Notes under the pieces: model-generated
What the model saw: the letters and a program-made list of their open reading frames with translations, nothing else
Databases searched by the model: none
Told to the model about the DNA's origin: nothing
In this document: positions 1 through 8,205 of the stretch, one piece after another
Position numbering within the stretch: the stretch's first letter is position 1
Layout: each line of letters opens with the position of its first letter
Assembly: GCA_023417785.1 (NCBI GenBank)
Contig: JAEZEH010000019.1
Span: forward strand, 1 to 64,000
Direction: 5' to 3'
DNA: 64,000 nt
Source: Bacteroidota bacterium
GTDB lineage: Bacteria; Bacteroidota; Bacteroidia; Cytophagales; Cyclobacteriaceae
Translations under genes and position numbers: made by a program

Positions 1-113
1 AGAAATATGTATAGTAAAAAACATATAACGATGAGGCTAAGCGGCATCAGCAGAAGAGAGACTGTTTTGGATAAAACAAAAAACATAGCTGGAGATCTTT
101 TGCCCGGTGATTG

Positions 114-3100
114 CTATTTCCTGTATAAGGGATTGCTAAGGTTTCCTATCCCGTTGATAATCCTTCGAAGGACGTCAAAATAAAGCAATAATGCCAACAA
201 CAGTGACATCGTCCAGATGACTGCAGTGTTGAACCAGAACGTATCCAGGTTCCTGTCCAGAAAGTGCTTTTCAGGCATATAGAACTGCGCATCAAAGTCG
301 ATTGCATGATCCGGGTCGGGATCTTTGTATATGGGATAAATTTTCTGAATCAGCTTCCCGCCTTTTTCAATGATCCGGTTTGTTTCGGTCGTATTCTTTA
401 CGAGTTCACTGATCGCATCATTGTGGTACCGTTCCTTGTAAAGGGCGAATGATACACCTTCCGGAAGGCTAATGTTTTTCTTTTCGATCTGCTCTTCCTT
501 TTTCTGGTCGGCCTGGTTGTACCGGTTGATGTAAAACTTCTTCAGTGACTCCAGAAAACCGGATACTGCATTGTAGGTATCGACGGTAAACCGATCGGTC
601 GTCAGGTCTGCGAGCGCGGGAAGTGTCTGACCCGTTATGGTTAATTCCTTTTCCAGTTCACTGCGGACCAACCTGAAATCAGTCACTACTTTTTCGCGTA
701 TAACAGGACTTTCATTCTTCAAATTGTTGATACAAAACTGTAGCCGTGTTTCAAGTTCCGGAATAAGATATATCTTCTTGAAGTCGGCGTTGGCCATTGT
801 TTTTTCATACAGGTAGAACTCCTTCTCAAAAGCGTTATCCTTAAACTGTGTTACCATCGCCGCCTCGAATGCCCATCGCGACGCCATGAGATCTCCAACA
901 AAAGGTACGGTGGCTGCATTTCCGATTGATGGGTTCAGTTTATCAAACTTCACGACTACCCCACTCAGAATAAGCTGGGGGATTAGCAGTAGCGGAATAA
1001 GAATATATATTGTAACTGCAGAGTTAAACCCCGACGAAATATTCAAGCCCAGCATATTGGCAAAACACGATGTTGTAAACAGGATAAACCAGTGCTGAAA
1101 CATTGTTCCTTCAATTTCGAGAATATATGAACCCACCAATACAAACAGGAGTGTCTGAATGGCGGAAAGCATAAACAATATCGAAATTTTGGAAAGCAGG
1201 TAGCTGCTTCTGCTCAGGTGCAGGAATGCCTCACGCTTCAGAATCTTGCGATCGCGAATGATCTCCTCGGCGCTTACCGTGAGTCCCATAAACAGCGCTA
1301 CGATGATGCTCATAAACAGATACGCCGGAAGGTTTACGTTCTTACCGAACACGTAGCCATCGAAAAGCTTATCGTCTATATTGTAAAATTTAACGATGTA
1401 CGCCAATATGAAAGCCAGCACCGGCGCCTCCAGCAGGTTAATGATCAGATATTGTTTATTGTGCAGCTTCGCCTGGAGATCGCGCAACGAAAAAAGCCGG
1501 ATCTGCTTAAGCCTGGTTGGAATATTCAGCGTCGAATGAGGGACATCCGTGGATGTTTCCACACTGGTGGGCTTGTGTGTTTTCTGAAATATATCATTCC
1601 ATTGCTCGGGCAGAATCTTACGTTCACTGGTAAAGTTGCCGTATTCATTAATCACCTTCGTTTCAATGATATTAAAGATCTGTTCCGGATTTACGTTCCC
1701 GCATTCATGGCATTCGCCCTCATCACTGTTCACCAGATCAATACACTTCTTGAAATGAACGATTGCGTTGACGGGATTTCCATAATAAATCTGATAACCA
1801 CCGGTGTCGAGGATCAGCAGTTTGTCGAACATCTTGAAAATATCTGACGAAGGCTGGTGAATAACAGCAAAGACGAGTTTGCCTTTCAGGCTTAATTCCT
1901 TCAATAAGTCAATTATATTTTCCGAATCGCGTGAAGACAATCCACTTGTAGGTTCATCGCAAAACAGCACCGCGGGTTCGCGAAGCAGTTCAAGTCCGAT
2001 ATTGAGTCTTTTCCGTTGGCCACCGCTAATTGTCTTTTGTAACGTCGAGCCTACTTTAAGGTCTCTGGTCTCCGCCAGACCGAGGTCTTCGAGTACGCGG
2101 ATAACCAGGTCATGAATCTCCGTTTCGGATTTCTTGCTGAAACACAACTTGGCGGCGTAGTACAAATTCTGGTAGACTGTGAGGTCTTCAATGAGCAAAT
2201 CATCCTGCGGAACAAATCCGATCACTCCTTCCACCCTGGCGGGCTCGCGATGGATATCGATACCGTTGATGAGGACCCGTCCTGAAGATGGTTTTTCGCT
2301 TCCATTGAGCACATGCAGCAATGTGCTTTTGCCAGCACCGCTGGCTCCCATCAGGGCCACCAGATTGCCGGATTCCTCGGCTAGTGAAACGTTTCGCAAT
2401 CCCAGTTTACCGTTGCGGAACGCGTAACTGATTTCATGCGCTTCAAACGAAAGCCGTGAGAAGTCGCCAAACAACTTAAGCTTTTGAAGGATATCGCCAT
2501 AGTACACCGGTTCGTCTTTTTCCCATCGCATAAGGCTTCCCACAGCCAGTACATTGACCTTGCCGGAACGTATAGGGACGCCGTTGAGATACACGGAGGA
2601 AGTTCCTTCGTAGCGAATGAAGTAGAGATCCGCGCTTTCAAGGTAGAGTACCGCAAGGTAACCGTTCAGAGATGGCCTTATAATAACCGGGCTATGCTCA
2701 AGGTCTGCTCCTGATGCATGAATAAGCAGGATGTGGGGGTGGTCAAGATCGTCTTCTTTTCTTCCAAGGACAAATTTCCGGATGAGATCGGTCTGTGATT
2801 CGTCAATCAGAAAGTTTTTTCCAATAACCTTAACAAGTTTCTCTTCTTTGTCGGAGATCGTTCCGTCTGCCTGGATTATGGTTATGAGTTCAAGTAAAAT
2901 GACGGTCTTTTGCTTCTGCGTGAGGTTCGGACTTATTTCCCGGCACAGCGACTCGAGCTTTTCGACCTCCTCCTTCCAGTCACGAGGTTTCTGCGGGAGC
3001 GATCCGGTCAGATCATCGAAGCTTTTAAGGTACGTTTCAACAGCCCTGCCGCTAAGATGGTCTTCGAGAAACGATTTGATTTGATCTCGTTCGTGGCGTG

Positions 3101-3167
3101 TGACATCATCTTCCCGGGCAACGACGGCAAACAATCGCAGGATTGCCTTGAGTAAAGACTCGCTCAT
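114..3167 (-). CDS. TerB-FHA-ABCG fusion: ABC transporter ATPase/permease
   Basis: Full-length 1017-residue half-transporter of the ABCG/White type carrying two extra N-terminal domains. Residues about 1-135 are helical and acidic, resembling TerB (DGTISDKEEKLV near 101-112). About 140-225 read like an FHA domain (RPSLNGYLAV, SVYLNG). The ATPase follows: Walker A GASGAGKS at 274-281, signature SGGQRKR at 381-387, Walker B VLFCDEP at about 400. The ABC2-type membrane domain starts near 585 and ends with a last helix just before the C-terminus. The order ATPase then membrane domain is typical of ABCG proteins. Substrate is unknown. FHA modules bind phosphothreonine peptides, so regulation by Ser/Thr phosphorylation is possible but is inference. 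The gene stands alone, with the next minus-strand gene closed off by a terminator. Confidence 0.9.
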   Translation of the reverse strand: MSESLLKAILRLFAVVAREDDVTRHERDQIKSFLEDHLSGRAVETYLKSFDDLTGSLPQKPRDWKEEVEKLESLCREISPNLTQKQKTVILLELITIIQADGTISDKEEKLVKVIGKNFLIDESQTDLIRKFVLGRKEDDLDHPHILLIHASGADLEHSPVIIRPSLNGYLAVLYLESADLYFIRYEGTSSVYLNGVPIRSGKVNVLAVGSLMRWEKDEPVYYGDILQKLKLFGDFSRLSFEAHEISYAFRNGKLGLRNVSLAEESGNLVALMGASGAGKSTLLHVLNGSEKPSSGRVLINGIDIHREPARVEGVIGFVPQDDLLIEDLTVYQNLYYAAKLCFSKKSETEIHDLVIRVLEDLGLAETRDLKVGSTLQKTISGGQRKRLNIGLELLREPAVLFCDEPTSGLSSRDSENIIDLLKELSLKGKLVFAVIHQPSSDIFKMFDKLLILDTGGYQIYYGNPVNAIVHFKKCIDLVNSDEGECHECGNVNPEQIFNIIETKVINEYGNFTSERKILPEQWNDIFQKTHKPTSVETSTDVPHSTLNIPTRLKQIRLFSLRDLQAKLHNKQYLIINLLEAPVLAFILAYIVKFYNIDDKLFDGYVFGKNVNLPAYLFMSIIVALFMGLTVSAEEIIRDRKILKREAFLHLSRSSYLLSKISILFMLSAIQTLLFVLVGSYILEIEGTMFQHWFILFTTSCFANMLGLNISSGFNSAVTIYILIPLLLIPQLILSGVVVKFDKLNPSIGNAATVPFVGDLMASRWAFEAAMVTQFKDNAFEKEFYLYEKTMANADFKKIYLIPELETRLQFCINNLKNESPVIREKVVTDFRLVRSELEKELTITGQTLPALADLTTDRFTVDTYNAVSGFLESLKKFYINRYNQADQKKEEQIEKKNISLPEGVSFALYKERYHNDAISELVKNTTETNRIIEKGGKLIQKIYPIYKDPDPDHAIDFDAQFYMPEKHFLDRNLDTFWFNTAVIWTMSLLLALLLYFDVLRRIINGIGNLSNPLYRK

Positions 3168-3221
3168 AGGTCAGGATTAGGAAAAGAAAACTAAAGATAG
3201 GAAAACCGAGGGGTTCAGAAC

Positions 3222-3246
3222 AAAAAAGACCGGCTTATGACCGGTC
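3222..3246 (-). terminator. Rho-independent terminator of the lipoprotein gene
   Basis: On the minus strand GACCGG and CCGGTC form a 6-bp stem with a 7-nt loop, followed directly by TTTTTTG. It lies 28 bp past the stop codon of the lipoprotein gene that ends at 3274. Confidence 0.75.
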
Positions 3247-3273
3247 CTTTGAGATGCGTTTTAAACGATTAAG

Positions 3274-4167
3274 TTACTGTGTAATGTCTTTGCGCACTTT
3301 TTCGACTATTTCAGTGATCTCCACGAGGTTCTTGTCACTCAGTACGAGGTTTGCCTTATTATTCTTGATCTGATCCTCGATGTTGAGATTTGCATAAGCC
3401 GTCTCAAGACGCTTAAGATCTTCCACCATACCCTGGATCGGGCCGGTCTGTTCTACGGTTGACAACATTTTTGTGAGTTCAGAAACAGACTTTTTTTGCT
3501 GCAGTGTGATTTGAATAATGGGCGTCAGAACGAGATTGCGCTGATCATCGGCAAGCAGATCCTTTGGATAGGATTTGATCAGGCCTGTAGAAATGTAAAG
3601 ACCTTCCATGAAACTGCCTGTGAGCACCAGGGCTGCCAGTCTGTTCCGATTATCATCCTGCAGGAATTCACCGGTTCTTTTCAGCGTGCGATCAAGCAAA
3701 AATGAAAGAGAATCCTTGTTGCCGATATTGGATTCGAACTTCCTCAGAAGTTCCATATCAAAAGCCCCTATTACGCCCAGGTTATCAGCAAGCGTTTTGC
3801 AGTTGTTCAGGTAATTGATTGCCTCCTGTGTTTTGTCGTACGACGCGAGATACCCTACGTCGGCGGCATAAACGCCAAGGTTCAATGCAGCCTTATCATG
3901 ACGGGATGCGTACTGATCGACTTTATTTCTGTTGCTTACGAGGCTTTCATTAAAATCTGCGCCGGTCCCCTGAAGCAGGTAAGGAATTTCAGTGGGCGAT
4001 GGAATGTTATCTGCCACGTCGACGATCTGTTGTTTCAGGCTTTCTTTCTGAGCTTCCTGGAACTCGTCAGAATTATTCACTTTATCGCTTGTTGAGGAAC
4101 CGCAGGACATCAGGCCGAAGGTTACCTGGGCGCTCATTAAGAAATAAATGGCATGTTTCAATTTCAT
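3274..4167 (-). CDS. Hypothetical helical lipoprotein
   Basis: A 297-residue protein starting with a lipoprotein signal: basic MKLKHAIYF, a hydrophobic stretch and a lipobox-like GLMSC with the cysteine near residue 22. It is therefore probably anchored to a membrane on the periplasmic side. The mature part is rich in charged helices (for example the C-terminal LVEITEIVEKVRKDITQ) and has no catalytic motif I recognise. It is divergent from the response regulator at 4307 with 139 bp between, which probably holds both promoters. Similar proteins appear in other Bacteroidota as uncharacterised lipoproteins. No function is assigned. Confidence 0.8.
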   Translation of the reverse strand: MKLKHAIYFLMSAQVTFGLMSCGSSTSDKVNNSDEFQEAQKESLKQQIVDVADNIPSPTEIPYLLQGTGADFNESLVSNRNKVDQYASRHDKAALNLGVYAADVGYLASYDKTQEAINYLNNCKTLADNLGVIGAFDMELLRKFESNIGNKDSLSFLLDRTLKRTGEFLQDDNRNRLAALVLTGSFMEGLYISTGLIKSYPKDLLADDQRNLVLTPIIQITLQQKKSVSELTKMLSTVEQTGPIQGMVEDLKRLETAYANLNIEDQIKNNKANLVLSDKNLVEITEIVEKVRKDITQ

Positions 4168-4306
4168 GGGTGGTTGGATTATTTACAAGGTCCAATTTTA
4201 ATACATTTTTGATCGTTTTGAAACCCGCATTCACAATTTTGGATCAAAAGCGAAGAATAAAGGGGAATTTTTTTAAGTTTAGTCCGTTCCTCAGGAGGGG
4301 ACACCT

Positions 4307-4705
4307 ATGACGAAGGAAAGCCTAAAAAAAGTGTTACTTATCGACGATAGTGATATCGACCTTTTTATTCAAAAACGGTTTCTGGAGGTGTACGGTTTTT
4401 CGACGGAACTTGAGATGTATAATTCTGCCAATGAAGCGTTTAGAGCCCTTAAGAACGCCAATTCCGACTCCGCTCCGGACGCTATTTTTCTCGATCTGAA
4501 CATGCCGGGGGCTGACGGATTCTCTTTCCTTAAGAATTTCTCCCTTTTACCAGACAGCGTTACCCATAAGTCCCGAATCGTAGTCCTGACCAGCTCGGAA
4601 AGCAACGTTGACAGGGATTATGTGCTATCGTTTCACCACGTGATCCATTTCATCACCAAGCCGTTGAAAAACTCCGACATCGAAGACCTGAAGGCCATCT
4701 TCTGA
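4307..4705 (+). CDS. Single-domain response regulator (CheY-like)
   Basis: A 132-residue receiver domain without an output domain. Acidic pocket LIDDSD at 11-16, phospho-acceptor Asp63 in FLDLNMPG, conserved Ser/Thr in LTSS and Lys in FITKPL. Such proteins act by protein contact or phosphorelay, often with hybrid kinases. There is a strong AGGAGGGG Shine-Dalgarno 6-9 nt before the ATG (4293-4300), which is unusual in Bacteroidota and supports this start. It converges with the LytTR regulator, with 3 bp between the stop codons, so the two are not co-transcribed. The cognate kinase is not evident here; the sensor kinase at 10486 lacks a receiver and is one candidate (inference). Confidence 0.92.
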   Translation: MTKESLKKVLLIDDSDIDLFIQKRFLEVYGFSTELEMYNSANEAFRALKNANSDSAPDAIFLDLNMPGADGFSFLKNFSLLPDSVTHKSRIVVLTSSESNVDRDYVLSFHHVIHFITKPLKNSDIEDLKAIF

Positions 4706-4708
4706 TTA

Positions 4709-5476
4709 TTACCTGTCGAGCCAGCCCTTGAATTCCTGGACGCGTTCCCGCGCTACAATAACGTCGGTATCGGACGAATTCTTTAATACCAGTTTCAGCC
4801 TGCTGTTGGAATAATGTATGATGTCTTTGATCGCTGTCGCGGAAACAAGATACTTCCTGTTTATTCGATAGAAACTTTCCGGGTCAAGGATATCCTCGAG
4901 TTGTTCAAGCGTATAGTCAATGATCTGATTTCGATTTCCTACCGTCGTACAAAAGGTGGTCTTATCCTGGCTGTAGAAAAACAGAATGTCACGTGTCTCC
5001 ACGGTGCGAAGGTGCTCTCCTACCTTAATAACAAACCGGCTCTTGAATTTTCGGGTCAGCATACGGATCGCCTCATTGATATTCCCCAGGATGTGTTTCC
5101 CCACTTCGGGCTTCCCCCGCCCGTGAACCATTTCGAACTTTTCGAGTGCTTTACGAAACTCTTCGCGGTCCAGCGGTTTCAATATATAATCGACACTGTT
5201 CACTTTGAAAGCCTTAACGGCAAACTCGTCATAGGCAGTGATGAAAATAACGGGGCACTTCACATCACACTGTTCAAAGATCTCAAAACTGGTTCCGTCT
5301 GCCAACTGAATGTCCATCAGCGCCAGATCCGGTGCCGGGTGATTCCGAAAATACTGAACCGCGTTCTTCACGGAGTCGATTTTTCCGACTATGGAAACCT
5401 CCTTCTTAAGGTCGCTCAGCAAATGCTCTACCCGCTGCGCGGCGTGAAGTTCGTCTTCAATCAATAGTATCTTCAT
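4709..5476 (-). CDS. LytTR-family response regulator
   Basis: A 255-residue LytR/AlgR-type transcription regulator. Receiver domain at 1-120 with acidic IEDE at 6-9, phospho-acceptor Asp55 (LALMDIQLAD), TAYDEFAVKAF and the lysine in ILKPLD. LytTR DNA-binding domain at about 148-252 (LRTVETRDILFFYSQ, then FYRINRKYLV). Last gene of a five-gene operon; its start lies 20 bp inside the end of the upstream LytS kinase gene, indicating translational coupling. The kinase at 5457-6530 is the obvious partner. The target genes are unknown, but the TonB-dependent receptor of the same operon is a likely one. Confidence 0.95.
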   Translation of the reverse strand: MKILLIEDELHAAQRVEHLLSDLKKEVSIVGKIDSVKNAVQYFRNHPAPDLALMDIQLADGTSFEIFEQCDVKCPVIFITAYDEFAVKAFKVNSVDYILKPLDREEFRKALEKFEMVHGRGKPEVGKHILGNINEAIRMLTRKFKSRFVIKVGEHLRTVETRDILFFYSQDKTTFCTTVGNRNQIIDYTLEQLEDILDPESFYRINRKYLVSATAIKDIIHYSNSRLKLVLKNSSDTDVIVARERVQEFKGWLDR

Positions 5477-6530
5477 TCATGACAGGTTTGACAAGATTTC
5501 TTTTAAGCGGAACACTAACTTCCTGGAGCAAAGGTATACTGACACGGAACCTGTTATGGTCCTTTTCAACGAGAACTTTTTCTTTTGATAGAATTTCGTA
5601 TCTCCGGCGAATGTTTTCAAGTCCGACTCCGGATGAATGTTCATCCCGTTTTGATTTAAGCTGAAGATTATTTTCCACCACGGCGAATCCTTCGGTTTTA
5701 AAAACTCTTACCGTCAGGGGATCGTCTTTCGAAACGACATTGTGTTTAATAGCATTTTCAATCAACATCTGAATGGACAATGGTGGCACGAACACTGCAC
5801 TGCAGTCGTCCACGTCGATGTGAAGTTTCAGCTTGTCCCCAAAACGTATTTGCTGCAGGAACAGGTACGACCTGACAAAACTGATTTCTTCCGTCAGGGA
5901 CACCACTTCCCTGTCGCGTGTATCGAGGACGTACCGATATACCAGCGATAATTGCTGAATGAACTTCGATGCCTTTGTTTTATCCTGGTAGACGAGATTT
6001 GTAAGCGCATTCAGACTATTGAAAAGGAAATGAGGGCTTATCTGATTCTTGAGACTCTCGTAGCGGGCCATAATGGTTTCCCGTTCGAAACGTTCGGCCT
6101 CGATCGACGCCTGCCGCCAATTCTCGAGGAATGATCTGCCATGCATAAACAAGGAAATTACGAGGGCGATAATAACCGATGAAACCACCGTTGATGAAAC
6201 GTAAACGTTGAAGAATCGCTCGAAGAGGACACTCAAAACGAAGACGACGACCAGGGTATAAACCACCGTGACAGCAAAACCGATAAGAAACCTTCTGACG
6301 GGGTATTCAATCCAGGAAATCTTCCGGGATAGAAATCCGGCGAGAAACTCATTGCCTTTCCATAGCAGAATCCACATAACCGAGGTAAAGGAGGTGATGA
6401 TCAGAAAAAGGCGTGTATCATCATTACATTGGCGGCAAGCTACACCTGATAGTACGAGCACCACGCTAAGCAGGATCAGCAGGAGTACATCCCTTAGTTC
6501 AGTTAAAACCGATTTTATACTGATTCTCAT
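5457..6530 (-). CDS. LytS-like membrane sensor histidine kinase
   Basis: A 357-residue kinase of the His_kinase/LytS type. About four membrane segments lie in the first 130 residues, then a helical linker, the phospho-acceptor His167 in the box ISPHFLFNSLN, the N box MLIENAIKHN (Asn259) and a G box SSGVGLENIRRRY. All catalytic features are present, so it should be active. A CxxC pair (ACRQC, Cys32 and Cys35) follows the first membrane helix. The start lies 3 bp from the stop of the preceding paralogue (6534), and the end overlaps the LytTR regulator by 20 bp. It probably phosphorylates that regulator. Confidence 0.95.
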   Translation of the reverse strand: MRISIKSVLTELRDVLLLILLSVVLVLSGVACRQCNDDTRLFLIITSFTSVMWILLWKGNEFLAGFLSRKISWIEYPVRRFLIGFAVTVVYTLVVVFVLSVLFERFFNVYVSSTVVSSVIIALVISLFMHGRSFLENWRQASIEAERFERETIMARYESLKNQISPHFLFNSLNALTNLVYQDKTKASKFIQQLSLVYRYVLDTRDREVVSLTEEISFVRSYLFLQQIRFGDKLKLHIDVDDCSAVFVPPLSIQMLIENAIKHNVVSKDDPLTVRVFKTEGFAVVENNLQLKSKRDEHSSGVGLENIRRRYEILSKEKVLVEKDHNRFRVSIPLLQEVSVPLKRNLVKPVMNEDTID

Positions 6531-6533
6531 AAC

Positions 6534-7538
6534 CTACATTGTTAGTAACGGCATCGTTACCCGCACCATTCCACCGGTCTCTTGAAATGCAACTTCTTCG
6601 TTCGTAAGAAGCATATAGCGGTTTCTTATATTCTCGATACTTTCGATGAATACAGCCCGCGCAGTCCCTGTTAACACGCCTGGGAATTCGAGTATGATCG
6701 CGGAACCTTCGGCAGTTATTGCGAACCAGGGTGGAAAGCCTCCGGCGTCGTTGTCGTGTGGCAGAAGCTTCTCAATGATCATATGAAACGCTGATGGCGG
6801 GACGAACCGATTGGAGAATGTTGTGTCAATTCGCAGGTCGATTCCGTAGCGCCGTTTCAATAAAAATGCGTAAGAATCAAGAAAATGGATTTCGGCGGAC
6901 ACCGGGACGATCTCTTTGTCGCGGGTATCAAGCATATAACGATATACATCTGCCAGTGATTTGATGTACCTCACCGCCTGTTCTTCGTTTTCATAAATCA
7001 GTCCCGACAAAGTGTTGAGGCTGTGAAACAAAAACGAAGGATTAACCTGGCTCTTGAGGGACTCGTATTTCGCAGTAACACTTTCACGTTGAAATCTGGC
7101 CATGTCAAAGGAAGCTTTTCGCCAGAATAAAAGAAACTCCCGGCAATGGAGGAATAGCGATATTAGCAAGGTTACCCCGACAGAGATAATGACTGTCGAC
7201 TTGTAGTCACCCCCGAAATTGAAACCTAATAACTCATCAAACACAAAAATCAATGTAATGACTGCCAGAAGCGTATAGGCGACCGTGGTAAACACCCCGG
7301 TTACGAAACGTTTGCCGGGGTGATCAATCCAGGAGATCTTTTCAGACAAGTAATCGGTAAGAATTCCGTTACCCCGCCACAGGATGATCCACATGGCGAA
7401 GGTGAACGCACCTACATACAAATAACTCCGGAACATTGTACAGCTTCGGCACATAAAAAATGTCTGAACCAAACTCACCGCCCCAAAAGTGGCAAGTATC
7501 TTCAACTCTCGAACCCATACTTCCCGGGAGATCGTCAT
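6534..7538 (-). CDS. LytS-like pseudokinase (phospho-acceptor His lost)
   Basis: A 334-residue paralogue of the following kinase gene, with the same membrane layout and the same CxxC after the first helix (CRSC, Cys30 and Cys33). The phospho-acceptor box reads VNPSFLFHSLN: the histidine is replaced by Ser168 (codon TCG). The N box, LIENAIKHN in the neighbour, here reads IIEKLLPHD and has lost the ATP/Mg-binding Asn. The glycines of GVGLENIRRRY are also gone (FIESIENIRNRY). The reading frame is intact with no stop or frameshift, so this looks like a maintained pseudokinase rather than a decaying gene. It may heterodimerise with the active kinase to pass on a signal (inference). It sits 3 bp from each neighbour. 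Confidence 0.9.
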   Translation of the reverse strand: MTISREVWVRELKILATFGAVSLVQTFFMCRSCTMFRSYLYVGAFTFAMWIILWRGNGILTDYLSEKISWIDHPGKRFVTGVFTTVAYTLLAVITLIFVFDELLGFNFGGDYKSTVIISVGVTLLISLFLHCREFLLFWRKASFDMARFQRESVTAKYESLKSQVNPSFLFHSLNTLSGLIYENEEQAVRYIKSLADVYRYMLDTRDKEIVPVSAEIHFLDSYAFLLKRRYGIDLRIDTTFSNRFVPPSAFHMIIEKLLPHDNDAGGFPPWFAITAEGSAIILEFPGVLTGTARAVFIESIENIRNRYMLLTNEEVAFQETGGMVRVTMPLLTM

Positions 7539-7541
7539 CCG

Positions 7542-8183
7542 TTAGTCTTTACATTGTGTAGCTAGGCTTTCCGCCATCTGGGTTCCCCATGCCGGTGCCA
7601 GCGGATTGTCTGTCTTTGTCTCCGAAAATGCTTCGAGTGCCTTGACGTTGGTTCCGCAGGCTTCCGTGATTGGGGAGTTGAAGAATTGTGCCGTTCCGAA
7701 TTGCATTTGCGCGAGCATTGCCAGTGCTCTGGGATTTTTCGGGTTCAACGCAACCGCCTTATTTAGCAGCTGCATCGCCACAGGCGCGTGTACCGGTCCA
7801 CGGGATTGCGGATCCACTGCGATCCGAAGCATACTAACAAACCCTTCCAGCGCGAATAGCTCCGACTCATTCGGTACAATTTCCTTTGCCTTCCGGATGG
7901 GGTCTGATGCTGCATCGAGAAATGAGTCTCTGCGCGGGCCATCCTGTTCCATATTCGCCATCATGATATTTCCGTAAGCAATATAGTACAATGGTTCCCA
8001 TTTATCCTTTTCAACGGCAGCGATTCGCTCGAATGCGTTGACGAGTTCCTGTATCCGGGACGCCTCCCGCGCTTCGTAAATAGCCCGGATGTTTTTTGTC
8101 ATGGCTGCGACATACTTCCCGTCGTTAGCGGTTGCTAAACATGTTGGCAGCAAGCAAATAAGAAAGAATAATCTGGATTTCAT
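7542..8183 (-). CDS. Secreted TPR-like protein linked to the TonB receptor
   Basis: A 213-residue protein with a Sec signal peptide (MKSRLFFLICLLPTCLATA). The mature part has helical TPR-like repeats: residues around 55-75, 95-115 and 135-165 show the spacing of TPR units (LLNKAVALNPKNPRALAML). It should be periplasmic. It lies 22 bp after the TonB-dependent receptor and 3 bp before the pseudokinase, so it belongs to the same operon. It may be an accessory or sensor partner of the receptor. No enzyme motif is seen. The TPR call rests on pattern only. Confidence 0.82.
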   Translation of the reverse strand: MKSRLFFLICLLPTCLATANDGKYVAAMTKNIRAIYEAREASRIQELVNAFERIAAVEKDKWEPLYYIAYGNIMMANMEQDGPRRDSFLDAASDPIRKAKEIVPNESELFALEGFVSMLRIAVDPQSRGPVHAPVAMQLLNKAVALNPKNPRALAMLAQMQFGTAQFFNSPITEACGTNVKALEAFSETKTDNPLAPAWGTQMAESLATQCKD

Positions 8184-8205
8184 TTTTATGGTGTTTTAAG
8201 GTTGA

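Noticed and set aside
1218..1847. A 209-residue frame on the plus strand, opposite the ABC transporter gene
   Set aside because: It lies wholly inside a well-supported gene on the other strand and has no recognisable motif or start context. The same applies to the antisense frames at 4814-5467, 10762-11349 and 33195-33794.
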